The position numbers and the translations under genes were made by a program. Below are positions 21,863 to 35,860 of a DNA stretch of 64,000 bases, piece by piece (the stretch's first letter is position 1; every line of letters begins with the position of its first letter). The DNA lies in NCBI GenBank assembly GCA_047967505.1, contig CM106541.1, one strand, 5' to 3'. A model generated the notes under the pieces. It saw nothing but the letters and a program-made list of their open reading frames with translations, was not told the DNA's origin and did not search any database. Source of the DNA: Dipteris shenzhenensis (taxonomy: Eukaryota; Polypodiophyta; Polypodiopsida; Gleicheniales).

Positions 21863-21940
21863 GAGGATTACCAAAAAGCGAGCGAAGAAAAGCGAGCAGC
21901 CCCAAATAAGCGAGCAAGATTAAATAGGTTTCAAGCGAGC
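21863..21940. repeat. Left terminal inverted repeat with GCGAGC motifs
   Basis: Four copies of AAGCGAGC or near variants lie within about 80 bp, spaced 11-23 bp. The partner end, about 36446-36508, has the complementary GCTCGC motifs. Repeated short sites near element ends are often transposase-binding sites; that role is inferred. Confidence 0.85.
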
Positions 21941-24165
21941 GAGAACCTCATCCAACATCTTATTCCTCTTAATATCATTGGAACAATTGATGTGATCATA
22001 AGCAAATTAAACATATTCCAACAATGAAGGCATGCCTGAAACTCACAATTAACTTCTCTTTCATCCCCATACTATCAATTTGAGTCATTGTGGAGAGGTA
22101 GAGACACAACAATACATAAAATTTGCGATTAAAAAAGCAAACACTACTCAGATTGAACATCCACACAGCAAGATAATGATAGATCACAATGTAGAATATA
22201 TGACTGAAAATATGTAAACATGATCATGTGCTACATATACATATCATGTCTTTTATGCTTGCAGAAGATCATCCATACATTCGATCCAAAAACATGGAAA
22301 TAGAACTAACTATGTCAAAAGAAAAAAAACACATTTTCATCATAAGGATTAATTTTGCTTAGTGAAAATACCTATGTAATCTGGACAATACCATGCTTTA
22401 AAAAACTTAGGGAGCCAAAAAAGGATTTTAGCCCTCCATATTTCTATTATGACCAATGTCTGAATGATAGTTCTATCGGAACTAGAAATGAATGCATCTA
22501 ACCACTATGTTGAGTGCTCATCCATGAGTGCTCATCCAGTATCCTATAGACTATTATGTTAAAGTCAATATGTGACCACAAACTCAAGCATAAGAGGAGC
22601 ATGATTCAAGTGAAATAATTGGCAAAGACACTCGGTAACTAGTATCCTACTGCATCTAACGAAAAATATGCACCAGGCATTAACAAGCTTTTATTTCCAC
22701 CCATATAAGCAAACTCGTATCTTGTAGTATGAAAAACTTTAAGGAAAACATTTCACTTAATGCATCAGTTAAGCCAGTGACTACTCATCATGCACAATCA
22801 AACAATCATCAAGGAAAGTCTAGTCAAGCAAGTTGAAGCAAAAAACCAAATATCTATTCGGATCTATGCCGTGGTGTATCCGCCAACCATGAGTAGCAAA
22901 AGAACCTATCAAAAATGCAAAATAGGGATTATGCCACTCTACCATGATCACTTCCATGCTACAAATAAGGGAATACATAGTCATTTTAGGGTACTTTTAG
23001 GGTTCATTCCCAACCACTAAAAAGAGAGCCAATGCTATCTATTTGTATTCATAAAATCTTTATGAACATTATCATGTTCAATATAAGGATAGGAGCCAGC
23101 TCAATGGGTAGTCTTAAACAAATATAAATACTATTCAAATTTTAACCTTATGCAAAAGCTTTTTTTTAAACACAAAGTAAAACTTGATTATACATATAGA
23201 TGGGAATCAGGTCACCATTGTAAGTATGTATTTAGTAATTAACTTGAAAATATTCCCTTAGAAAAATAGCTCAATCAACATAGTACCCATATTATATATC
23301 CAAAATTTACAAGATCTCATTCATACCATTAGATTGTTTTCATCACTTGTCATCAGTACTAACCTCAATTGGCATTATGTATTTGGGTCAAAATAGTTTT
23401 TAGTATAGGATATAATGGAGCAATACATTTATGTAATATCTAGTGATCATAGTTTCTAATATAGGATAAAATGGAGCATAGAGTAATGTTATCATTCAAA
23501 AATGATAATATACCTTCCTTGACCATATACAAGTATCATGCATTCATAAAAAAAGTCAGTCATAAACTGCAATATAATGTGCCCATAATGCATGTACATT
23601 AAATCTTCACATGTTAGAATGTGAGAAAGGGAATAATTTAACTATGAAATCAGGGATCAATGTAGGAAATGGTCTTCTATGCACACATACATGCTAAGGG
23701 TCCATCTAATACAATATTGGAAATTGATGTGAGTATAAGTGTATGCATCCATCGGTGATGTATATGAGTGTATGCATCCATTTGTGATGTATATTGTTGT
23801 ACTAATCCATGGTGCTTTAGGGCTTGAGTTGTTTGTAGCGCAATTAATCACAACAATTTTGTATTTTTTAAAAGAAAAATGCCATAAACATTTCATGCTG
23901 CAAAATACACACAAAAAAATGGCATTTGTAGCATTAATCCAAGCATTTCCTACAAGCAATCTCCATCCCTCCCTTTCTTGCTTACTCTTTCAGCCACCTC
24001 CACCCTCTTGTTGCCCTTCAAGACTGCCTCTTGCCTCCTCGCCTCCTTGCTTCCTCACCTCCTCACCTCCTTGCTTCTTTGCCTTCTCACCTCCTTGCAT
24101 CATGCTTGTTGCTGGCAATTCTAAGGCTGTCCCTCCCCTCATTGGCCAGCTCCTCTACTCCTCAC
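21941..24165. other. Interior of the giant element, left part: no gene recognised
   Basis: AT-rich, with no motif or long frame that I can assign. A proline/serine-rich frame at about 23739-24326 comes from a CCTC/CTTC-rich run (24000-24100) and I do not trust it as coding. Confidence 0.55.
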
Positions 24166-24169
24166 GTCA

Positions 24170-24430
24170 TCCTTCTCCTCATTTTGGTGTCTCTAATGAA
24201 CAGCTTGGGGGTCTTGTTTTTGGAGGGGGGAAGCATAAGAATGGCAACACCTTAATGCGCTGTCATTTTTCATGCTTTTGCCACCCAAAAACAAGACCTG
24301 CAAAGCCCTTGCTTAAGCTTGAATGAGCCTCTTGATTTTGGGCGTGTTAAGCCATTTTTGACCATTATACCCCCAAAATCAAGAGGCTCATTCAAGCTTA
24401 AGCAAGGGCTTTGCAAGCATTGCAAGTCCA
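24170..24430. repeat. Pair of hairpin-forming inverted repeats
   Basis: GGTCTTGTTTTTGG (about 24210) is complementary to CCAAAAACAAGACC (about 24285-24298). GCAAAGCCCTTGCTTAAGCT with GAGCCTCTTGATTTTGGG (about 24299-24345) is complementary to 24370-24416. These are two adjacent fold-back units. Their GGGG-TTTT style resembles parts of the satellite units downstream. Confidence 0.8.
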
Positions 24431-24959
24431 GTAAATGAAATCAATCAGATTAGGAATTGGCAAACTCAATTTGGGAATGGTCAGATATACTTTGTCTTTG
24501 AATAATGCCTTGGATCATGGGATGGGGTCCCATGAACCTACTGCCAATGACGACGAATGGTTCTGCCCTCGACTAAAGGTGACGTGTGTAGTAGCAAAAG
24601 GATAGCCCTCATGGAATCTTTAAGGGGTCTTGATTTTGGCCATGATTTGCGCATTCTAGCACTTGAGCCATATATCAATTTCCAACACTTGCGGCATATA
24701 GTGGCTTTGTCCATGCAATGTTTCCAGCTGCAATCCAAGCCTCAAGCAATCTCATATTCTGTATCCAGAGACATCATGAGGGATAGAGCCTCTTTTTGGT
24801 AGTCTCACTAGCAATATGTATTGAAAAAAAAATGTATTCAATTATTATATTCTTCCTTGCTATATGAATGCTCTTAATGCATCCAAATTGTAGAACTACT
24901 TCAATACTACTTCTTAGTTATATTGTATAATAACCTCCATATGTATGCTCGTGAGACAA

Positions 24960-25692
24960 CAAAAAAGAGTCCTGGCAACCCAAAAATGATAGTGCATTGA
25001 TGCGCTGCCATTTTTGGGCTACTAGGCCTCTTTTTTAATGTTTCCTAAACATAAGAACAAGCACTTGTGTTCCTTACCTTTCTTTCCAATGGGGGTTTTG
25101 ATTTTGGGGGTGTATGCCAAAAATTGATAAACAACATTATTTGATGCATATAGTTTTATTAAATTGATAAAATGGGCATGAAAACATCTAAATTGGCTCT
25201 TGCCATTTGATTTGATGTATGACATGACCCCATTTGGATTTGTAATTCCAAAGATATGGGGTCTTACTTTTAGGGTTTGAATGCCTAAAATAGGCAGCGT
25301 GCCAATGCACTGCCTATTTCATACATTTAGGCCTCAAAAGTAGGACCCCATGTAGGACCAAATGAGGTCCTACTTTTGAGGCCTAAATGCATGAAATAGG
25401 TAGCACATTGACAACCTACCTATTTCAGGAATTTAAGTCCTAAAAGTAGGACCCCGTATCTTTGGACTTACAAATCCCAATGGGATCATGTCCTATATCA
25501 AATCGAACGGCAAGAGTCAATTTAGATGGTTTTCATGCCTGATTTCTCCATCAATCAAAACTGTATGCATAAATATATACATCAAAATATGCATCAATAT
25601 ATGCATCAATATATACATATGTATGTATGTATATATATATATATATATATATAGATAGATAGATACATACATACATACATACATGTGTGTGT

Positions 25693-25731
<39 letters not shown>

Positions 25732-26376
25732 CACATATAGATATATATGTATGTATATACATACATATATACATACTTACATACATACAGCAAAATGGGG
25801 GTCTTGATTTTGGGGGGCGTATGCCAAAAATTGATAAACAACATTATTTGATGAATATAGTTTTAGTTGATGGAGAAAATGGACATGAAAACCATCTAAA
25901 TTGGATCTTGCCATTCAATTTGATATATGACATGAACCCATTCGGATATGCAAGTCCAAAGATATGGGGTGCTACTTTTAGGGTCTGAATGCCTAAAATA
26001 GGCAACGCGTTAACGCGCTGCCTATTTCATGCATTTAGGCCTCAAAAGTAGGACCCCATTGGCAATACAATGGGGTCCTACTTTTGAGGCCTAAATGCAT
26101 GAAATAGGCAGCGCATTTGTTGCCAATGGGGTCCTACTTTTGAGGCCTAAATGCATGAAATAGGCAGCGCGTTAACGCACTGCCTATTTCAGGCATTGAG
26201 GCCTTAAAAGTAGGACCCCGTATCTTTGGACTTACAAATCAAAATGGGGTCATGTCATATATCAAATCAAATGGCAAGAGCCAATTTAGATGATTTTCAT
26301 GTCCATTTTCTCCATATATCAAAATTGAATGCATCAATATATACATCAATATATACAAATATGCATCAACATATAC

Positions 26377-26441
<65 letters not shown>

Positions 26442-27015
26442 TGTATGTATGTATGTATGTACATGCATATATATACATACGTACATACTCCATACATAAA
26501 TACAAACATCAAAAGTAAGACCCCATTGGTTTCCCATGTCATGCATTTTGTTGTCTCTTGAGCATAACAACAAGCACTCGTGTTCTTTACCTTTCTTTGC
26601 AATGGGGGTCTTGATTTTTGGGGGGTATGCCAAAAATTGATCAACAACATTATTTGATTATATAGTTTTAGTTGATGGAGAAAATGGACATGAAAACCAT
26701 CTAAATTGGATCTTGCCGTTTGATTTGATATATTACATGACCCCATTTGGGTATGCAAGTCCAAAGATACGGGGTGCTACTTTTAGGGCCTGGATGCCTA
26801 AAATAGGCAGCGCGTTAACACGCTGCCTATTTTAGGCATCCAGGCCCTAAAAGTAGGACCCCGTATCTTTGGACTTACAAACCAAATGGGATCATGTTAT
26901 ATATCAAATCGAATGACAAGAACCAATTTAGATGGTTTTCATGTCCATTTTCTCCATATATCAAAATTGTATGCATCAATATATACATATATGCATCAAC
27001 ATATACATATACATA

Positions 27016-27103
<88 letters not shown>

Positions 27104-27770
27104 CACATATAGATATATATGTATGTACATACATACATATATACATACTTACATACATATAGCAAAATTAGGACCCCGTTGGTTACCTATTTCATGCATT
27201 TTGTTGTCTCATGAGCATAAGAACAAGCACTTGTGTTCCTTACCTTTCTTTGCAATGGGGGTCTTGATTTTGGGGGGGGTATACCAAAAATTGATAAACA
27301 ACATTATTTGATGAATATAGTTTTAGTTGATGGAGAAAATGGACATGAAAACCATCTAAATTGGATCTTGCCATTCGATTTGATATATGACATGACCCCA
27401 TTCGGATATGCAAGTCCAAAGATACGGGGTCCTACTTTTAGGGCCTGAATGCCTAAAATAGGGAGCGCGTCAACGCGCTGCCTATTTCATGCATTTAGGC
27501 CTCAAAAGTAGGACCCCATTGGGTTGCCAATGGGGTCCTACTTTTGAGGCCTAAATGCATGAAATAGGCAGCGCGTTGACGCGCTCCCTATTTTAGGCAT
27601 TCAGGCCCTAAAAGTAGGACCCCGTATCTTTGGACTTACAAATCCAAATGGGGTCATGTCATATATCAAATCAAACGGCAAGAGCCAATTTAGAAGATTT
27701 TCATGTCCATTTTCTCCATATATCAAAATTATATGCATCAATATATACATATATACATCAACATATACAT

Positions 27771-27869
<99 letters not shown>

Positions 27870-28566
27870 CACATATAGATATATATGTATGTACATACAT
27901 ACATATATACATACTTACATACATACAGCAAAATTAGGACCCCGTTGGTTACCTATTTCATGCATTTTGTTGTCTCATGAGCATAAGAACAAGCACTTGT
28001 GTTCCTTACCTTTCTTTGTAATGGGGGTCTTGATTTTGGGGGGGGTATGCCAAAAATTGATAAACAACATTATTTGATGAATATAGTTTTAGTTGATGGA
28101 GAAAATGGACATGAAAACCATCTAAATTGGATCTTGCCATTCGATTTGATATATGACATGACCCCATTCGAATATGCAAGTCCAAAGATACGGGGTGCTA
28201 CTTTTAGGGCCTGAATGCCTAAAATAGGGAGCGCGTCAACGCGCTGCCTATTTCATGCATTTAGGCCTCAAAAGTAGGACCCCATTGGCAACCCAATGGG
28301 GTCCTACTTTTGAGGCCTAAATGCATGAAATAGGCAGCGCGTTGACGCGCTCCCTATTTTAGGCATTCAGGCCCTAAAAGTAGGACCCCGTATCTTTGGA
28401 CTTACAAATCCAAATGGGGTCATGTCATATATCAAATCAAACGGCAAGAGCCAATTTAGATGATTTTCATGTCCATTTTCTGCATATATCAAAATTGTAT
28501 GCATCAATATATACATATATGCATTAACATATACATAAACATACATATATATATATATATATATAT

Positions 28567-28637
<71 letters not shown>

Positions 28638-29306
28638 CACATATAGATATATATGTATGTACATACATACATATATACATACATACATACAGCAAAATTA
28701 GGACCCCGTTGGTTACCTATTTCATGCATTTTGTTGTCTCATGACCATAAGAACAAGCACTTGTGTTCCTTACCTTTCTTTGCAATGGGGGTCTTGATTT
28801 TGGGGAGGGTATGCCAAAAATTGATAAAAAACATTATTTGATGAATATAGTTTTAGTTGATGGAGAAAATGGACATGAAAACCATCTAAATTGGATCTTG
28901 CCATTCGATTTGATATATGACATGACCCCATTCGGATATGCAAGTCCAAAGATACGGGGTGCTACTTTTAGGACCTGAATGCCTAAAATAGGGAGCGCGT
29001 CAACGCGCTGCCTATTTCATGCATTTAGGCCTCAAAAGTAGGACCCCATTGGCAACCCAATGGGGTCCTACTTTTGAGGCCTAAATGCATGAAATAGGCA
29101 GCGCGTTGACGCGCTCCCTATTTTAGGCATTCAGGCCCTAAAAGTAGGACCCCGTATCTTTGGACTTACAAATCCAAATGGGGTCATGTCATATATCAAA
29201 TCAAACGGCAAGAGCCAATTTAGATGATTTTCATGTCCATTTTCTCCATATATCAAAATTGTATGGATCAACATATACATCAATATATACATATATGCAT
29301 CAACAT

Positions 29307-29368
<62 letters not shown>

Positions 29369-30037
29369 ATATGTATGTATGTATGTACATGCATATATAT
29401 ACATACATACATACATACAAACATTAAAAGTAAGACCCCATTGGTTTCCCATGTCATGCATTTTGTTGTCTCTTGAGCATAACAACAAGCACTTGTGTTC
29501 TTTACCTTTCTTTCCAATGGGGGTCTTGATTTTGGGGGGGTATGCCAAAAATTGATCAACAACATTATTTGATGAATATAGTTTTAGTTGATGGAGAAAA
29601 TGGACATGAAAACCATCTAAATTGGATCTTGCCATTCGATTTGATATATGACATGACCCCATTCGGATATGCAAGTCCAAAGATACGGGGTCCTACTTTT
29701 GGGGCCTGAATGCCTAAAATAGGGAGCGCGTCAACGCGCTGCCTATTTCATGCATTTAGGCCTCAAAAGTAGGACCCCATTGGCAACCCAATGGGGTCCT
29801 ACTTTTGAGGCCTAAATGCATGAAATAGGCAGCGCGTTGACGCGCTCCCTATTTTAGGCATTCAGGCCCTAAAAGTAGGACCCCGTATCTTTGGACTTGC
29901 ATATCCAAATGGGGTCATGTCATATATCAAATCAAACGGCAAGAGCCAATTTAGATGATTTTCATGTCCATTTTCTCCATATATCAAAATTGCATGCATC
30001 AACATATACATCAATATATACATATATGCATCAACAT

Positions 30038-30105
<68 letters not shown>

Positions 30106-30766
30106 ATATGTATGTATGTATGTACATGCATATATATACATACAAACATTAAAAGTAAGACCCCATTGGTTTCCCATGTCATGCATTTTGTTGTCTCTTG
30201 AGCATAACAACAAGCACTTGTGTTCTTTACCTTTCTTTGCAATGGGGGTCTTGATTTTGGGGGGGTATGCCAAAAATTGATCAACAACATTATTTGATGA
30301 ATATAGTTTTAGTTGATGGAGAAAATGGACATGAAAACCATCTAAATTGGATCTTGCCATTCGATTTGATATATGACATGACCCCATTCAAATATGCAAG
30401 TCCAAAGATACGGGGTGCTACTTTTAGGGCCTGAATGCCTAAAATAGGCAGCGCGTCAACGCGCTGCCTATTTCATGCATTCAGGCCTCAAAAGTAGGAC
30501 CCCATTGTGTTGCCAATGGGGTCCTACTTTTGAGGCCTAAATGCGTGAAATAGGCAGCGTGTTGACGCGCTCCCTATTTTAGGCATTCAGGCCCTAAAAG
30601 TAGGACCCCGTATCTTTGGACTTACAAATCCAAATGGGGTCATGTCATATATCAAATCAAACGGCAAGAGCCAATTTAGATGATTTTCATGTCCATTTTC
30701 TCCATATATCAAAATTGTATGCATCAACATATACATCAATATATACATATATGCATCAACATATAC

Positions 30767-30827
<61 letters not shown>

Positions 30828-31479
30828 TGTATATACATACATACATACATGCAAACATTAAAAGTAAAACCCCATTGGTTTCCCATGTCATGCATTTTGT
30901 TGTCTCATGAGCATAAGAACAAGCACTTGTGTTCTTTACCTTTCTTTGCAATGGGGGTCTTGATTTTGGGGGGGTATGCCAAAAATTGATCAACAACATT
31001 ATTTGATGAATATAGTTTTAGTTGATGGAGAAAATGGAGATTAAAACAATCTAAATTGGATCTTTCCATTCGATTTGATATATGACATGACTCCATTTGG
31101 ATATGCAAGTCCAAAGATACGAGGTGCTACTTTTAGGGTTTGAATGCCTAAAATAGGCAGCGCATTAACACGCTACCTATTTCATGCATTTAGGCCTCAA
31201 AAGTAGGACCCCATTGTGTTGCCAATGGGGTCCTACTTTTGAGGCCTAAATGCATGAAATAGGCAGCGCGTTAACGCGCTGCCTATTTCAGGCATTTAGA
31301 CCCTAAAAGTAGGACCCCATATCTTTGGACTTACAAATCCAAATGGGGTCATGTCATATATCAAATCAAACGGCAAAAGCCAATTCAGATGATTTTCATG
31401 TCCATTTTCTCCATATATCAAAATTGTATGCATCAATATATACATCAATATATACATATATGCATCAACATATACATAA

Positions 31480-31521
<42 letters not shown>

Positions 31522-32578
31522 GTATGTATGTATGTATGTACATGCATATATATACATACATACATACATACAAACATCAAAAGTAAGACCCCATTGGTTT
31601 CCCATGTCATGCATTTTGTTGTCTCATGAGCATAAGAACAAGCACTTGTGTTCTTTACCTTTCTTTGCAATGGGGTTCTTGATTTTGGGGGGGTATGCCA
31701 AAAATTGATCAACAACATTATTTGATGTATATAGTTTTAGTTGATGGAGAAAATGGACATGAAAACCATCTAAAGTGGATCTTGCCGTTCGATTTGATAT
31801 ATGACATAACCCCATTTGGATATGCAAGTCCAAAGATACGGGGTACTACTTTTAGGGCCTGAATGGCTAAAATAGGTAGCGCATTAACGCACTGTCTATT
31901 TCATGCATTTAGGCCTTAAATCTAGGACCCCATTGTGTTGCCAATGGGGTCCTACCTTTGAGGCCTAAATGCATGAAATAGGTAGCGCGTTAATGCGCTA
32001 CCTATTTTAGGCATTCACGCCCTAAAAGTAGGACCCCATATCTTTGGACTTACAAATCCAAATAGGATCATGTCATATATCAAATCGAACGACAAGAACC
32101 AATTTAGATGGTTTTCATGTCCATTTTCTCCATATATCAAAATTGTATGCATCAATATATACATCAATATATACATATATGCATCAACATATACATATAC
32201 ATATACATATATATATATATATATACATACATACATATATACATACATACATACATACATATACACACACACACACACATACATACATACATACATACAT
32301 TTATACATACATACGTACATACATACATACAAACATCAAAAGTAAGACCCCATTGGTTGCCTATGTCATGCATTTTGTTGTCTCATGAGCATAAGAACAA
32401 GCACTTGTGTTCCTTACCTTTCTTTGCAATGGGGGTCTTGATTTTGGTGGGGTATGCCAAAGATTGATCAACAACATTATTTGATGCATATAGTTTTAGT
32501 AGTTTTAGTACACATACATACATACATACATACATATGTGTGTGTGTACATACATACATGGATGCATGCATGCATGCA

Positions 32579-32609
<31 letters not shown>

Positions 32610-32610
32610 T
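24960..32610. repeat. Array of ~10 long palindromic ~0.7-kb satellite units
   Basis: The landmark GTATGCCAAAAATTGAT recurs at about 25111, 25819, 26625, 27280, 28045, 28809, 29540, 30265, 30974, 31693 and 32452, so the period varies from about 655 to 806 bp. A full unit has three parts. The first is a palindrome of about 400 bp with ~200-bp arms (for example 29585-29990, centre about 29787), itself containing smaller palindromes around CAGCGCGTTAACGCGCTG. The second is an AT/AC/ATGT microsatellite block of variable length. The third is a ~170-bp segment with GGGGTCTTGATTTTGGGG. Apparent frames rich in Tyr/Ile or His/Thr are microsatellite translations and not genes. Confidence 0.92.
27055..27096. 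repeat. (CA)n microsatellite, typical of the array
   Basis: An almost pure CA run flanked by an AT run. Counterparts lie at about 25697-25725, 27810-27862 and 28570-28630. In the units at about 26.4, 29.3, 30.1, 30.8 and 31.5 kb the CA run is replaced by AT and ATGT runs, so at least two unit subtypes alternate. Confidence 0.95.
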
Positions 32611-32744
32611 GATGCATATAGTTTTACTAGATGGGGAAAATAGGTCCTACTCCGATTTTTGTGGAGAGACACAACTAGACAAATAGAGCAAGTCCAAGGG
32701 GTCACTGGGGACACCTCCCGGCAAATGGAGATGCCCGGTATGAA

Positions 32745-33232
32745 ATTTTAGCACCAATTTTGGGATGTAAGCTGCATAGTCATGTCCAAAAAAAGTTGTC
32801 AATTCTTGCATTAAATGTAGGGTGGTGAATATATGCTATTCCGTCATGGGGCCGGAGAAGACGGAGGCAAAAATTTGAACCTCCAAAAAGACTTCTTTTA
32901 CCAGTCTATGGGGACCGCGGCTCTTACTAGTGTTGAGAGTGGACAAGACAGCTACCGTTGGTGTGATATGGGAATCTCCCAATCTGCAATTTTAGCACCA
33001 ATTTTGGGATGTAAACTACATAGTCAGGTCCAAAAAAGTTGTGTCAATTATTGCATTAAATGTAGGGTGATGAATATATCCTATTTCATCAGGGGGCTTG
33101 CAGAAGACGGAGGGAAAAAATTGAACCTCCAAAAAGACTTCTTTTACCGGTCTATGGGCCCTAGCTCTTACTAGCATTGAGAGTGGAAAAGATAGCTACC
33201 ACTGGTGTGATGTGGGAATCTCCAAGTCTCAA
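32745..33232. repeat. 244-bp tandem duplication
   Basis: The landmark ATTTTAGCACCAATTTTGGG occurs at 32745 and again at 32989. The two units share CTCCAAAAAGACTTCTTTTA and GAGAGTGGA further on, with scattered substitutions. No protein is recognisable. Confidence 0.9.
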
Positions 33233-35221
33233 GTTTTGGGGTACATGAAATTAGATCATGCTAACGGTAACTCTAAGAGGTTCCAAAGGCAGGCAACATT
33301 CTTCATCATAGCTAACTCAAATGCAAGGCAGTGAAAATGCCACGAGAGTTGCTAGGTAGCAGTGATTTTGGGAAGGGATATGATGATACTTTGTTGTGTT
33401 ATGTAGGATATTAATTTCCATTAAATTTGGGACATGTTAGATATAACTTCATAAAATCCTAAGTCATGAAATTAATACATTACAAGTTCAAGCATAAATA
33501 ATAGTTGTGAAGTTAATGCATTAAATATTCAAGCCTAAAGAAGAATTAATCAAGACCTAATGCACCGTACCAGAGACTTTGGCCTTACCCTCATTCCATA
33601 GACTTGCCAACGTAAGGCCAAAATTTTCATTCTTAAGAATATGTGGAAAGACCTTACATTTGGCCCACTTTTGGCGAAAAAATTTCATTCTAAAGAATAG
33701 GTGGAGTGAAATTGTGTTTGATAAATACAAATCAATGCTCAAGTTTGGACATTATTAAATAAAGGTATCCTTTTGAAGATATTAGAACACATGAGAGAAA
33801 TAATATTGAATATACATGAATTTTTAGACATACTATCAAAGACAAATGAACATATAATGGATGAAATCCTATTGATGATACATGAATTTTCAATAGAACT
33901 GTTATTCAAAAGATTTGATGGATAGAATGTAGCTTTAATACATTATCCCTTTTACAAGAGTGTTTGAGTTTAAGGCTTGAAACATAAGAATGAATTTGTG
34001 TTGAAGCCTAGTGGTTTGTTAAGGATATGTGAAACTTGAAGTAAAAGTACTTACAATGGAAGGGATTATATCAAGATCCTATTAAGGACATGTGAACATA
34101 TAGTAGAATAATTCTACATAAAATCAGTGGATCAAACTTAATGGCTCAAAAGCAAAAAGGGATGATGGTGCAACCTAGGGGCTACTCTACGGCACTATGG
34201 CAGCAATCTTTGTAGTTACTATCAAAGGTAGTGTAACTTTTTTGTCAAGGAAAGAGACGCGAACCACTCCACATGACCTAGATCTGTATGACCTAGGTTG
34301 CACCGACTTGTTTCTTTCATGGATAAAAAGTGACCCTTAGGTGATGCTATAGCACTCCCTTTTTTGGTCCATTATTATAGCACAATTGGGGCCTTTTGAC
34401 CTGATACTAGCTACCCATCAAATATTTGTTGTAGATGTTAGGGGTAATTACCAAACTACTAGTGGTAGTTTTATCACCACCATTAGTAATTTTATTTGAG
34501 TGTTCCTTAATGGTAGTTCTCCTACTACTACATACAATATTACCAATAGTAGTCCTAATCTCAATGATAGTACACATAATATTATTATACCGTCCAACTT
34601 TAATCATCATTATATCTATGAATGCATATATATAGGTCTATCTATATCTATACCTATTTATTCGTCATCCAGTATGTTTGCATTTATTTTTGGTGCTTTG
34701 CTTACTTTGAAACTAAAGATAGTGTGATTTCATTATTGTTTGCATTCTTGTCAAACATGAGGAGCTGGAATGCATAAGAGTTGGGAGGCACATTATAATT
34801 TCTGTGTAGATTTGAGCCATTGAATAGCCTATTGATTCTGATTGTTTTCTTTCTTATTAAATCCTTAATTTGGTTATTTCACACCGAACATCGCCATATC
34901 AATTCTTTTTTTTTTTGTTCTAGTAATGTCCTATCGCAACATAGTCTAGGGTTGATCAAACAAGATAAATGGGTGCTCACATTAATATATTTTTGAGAGT
35001 CAGAGGATAGTGGCTGTAGACTACAAAATCATCACTTTGAATAAATTTGGCAAGATTCTTCTGATAGAAGGAATAATTTCTATTGCACTAAAGATGAAAG
35101 AAAATTATCAAAAGGCTGATACAAGGCTCAAAATCACACTGGTGCTACTAGGCTTAATAGTCGTAGACTAGTAGTAGTACTAGTGTATTTACTAAGTAGT
35201 GTGCATGCCTCTCCTCATTAA

Positions 35222-35386
35222 AATTCATAGTCTTCAAAAATATATAATGCATAAGTCAAAATATTCTAATTAGTTTTATCATCCTAATGTTGAAACTGAC
35301 TTAAATTCATAGTCTTCAAAAAGGTATAATACATAAGTCAAAATATTCCAATTAGCTTTATTGTCCTCATGTCGAAACTGACTTTC
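35222..35386. repeat. ~83-bp tandem duplication
   Basis: Two diverged copies start AAATTCATAGTCTTCAAAAA and end GAAACTGACTT; each continues with CATAAGTCAAAATATTC. Confidence 0.85.
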
Positions 35387-35435
35387 TCTTCCTTCGTCTC
35401 CTATGAGCTTCAAACCTTTAATCCATTAATCTCTC

Positions 35436-35860
35436 AAATAGTAAGAATGGTCTTGTATTAAGAGACGATGATATCTAAAGTGATCTACAAATACTAAGAA
35501 TGGTCTTATATTAAGAGGTGATGATATCTCAAGTGTTATACAAACCGTAAGAATGGTTTTGTATTAAAAGGTGATGATATCTCAAGTGTTCTACAAATAG
35601 TAAGAATGGTTCAAGTGTTCTACAAAAGTATTACTAGTAAATTCCAAGCTACTCTCTCTTCCTTTAGCTTACTAGTCCCTCCACACAAATACCTATTAAT
35701 GCATTTGAGTGGCTGAAGGGAAGGAGTGATGATATCTCAAGTGTTCTACAAATAGTAAGAATGGTCTTGTATTAAGAGGTGATGATATCTCAAGTGTTCT
35801 ACAAATAGTAATAATGGTTTTGTATTAGGAGGTGATGATATCTCAAGTGTTCTATAAAAC
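35436..35860. repeat. ~55-bp minisatellite
   Basis: Units of TAAGAATGGTCTTGTATTAA, then GGTGATGATATCTCAAG and TGTTCTACAAATAG, occur about four times at 35436-35630 and again at about 35730-35860 after a spacer. Confidence 0.9.

Noticed and set aside
23739-24326. 195-codon Pro/Ser-rich frame inside the giant TIR element
   Set aside because: Produced by CCTC/CTTG repeats; an overlapping frame of the same kind exists, and it ends inside a hairpin repeat.
25517-32388. Many frames of 60-140 codons rich in Tyr-Ile, His-Thr or Cys-Val repeats on both strands
   Set aside because: They are translations of AT, CA, CATA and ATGT microsatellites and of palindromic arms; both strands give mirror frames and no conserved domain appears.
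24960-32610. Possible CRISPR-like array because of regular spacing
   Set aside because: The units are 0.65-0.8 kb, themselves palindromic, and the context is a plant genome; there are no short repeats with unique spacers.
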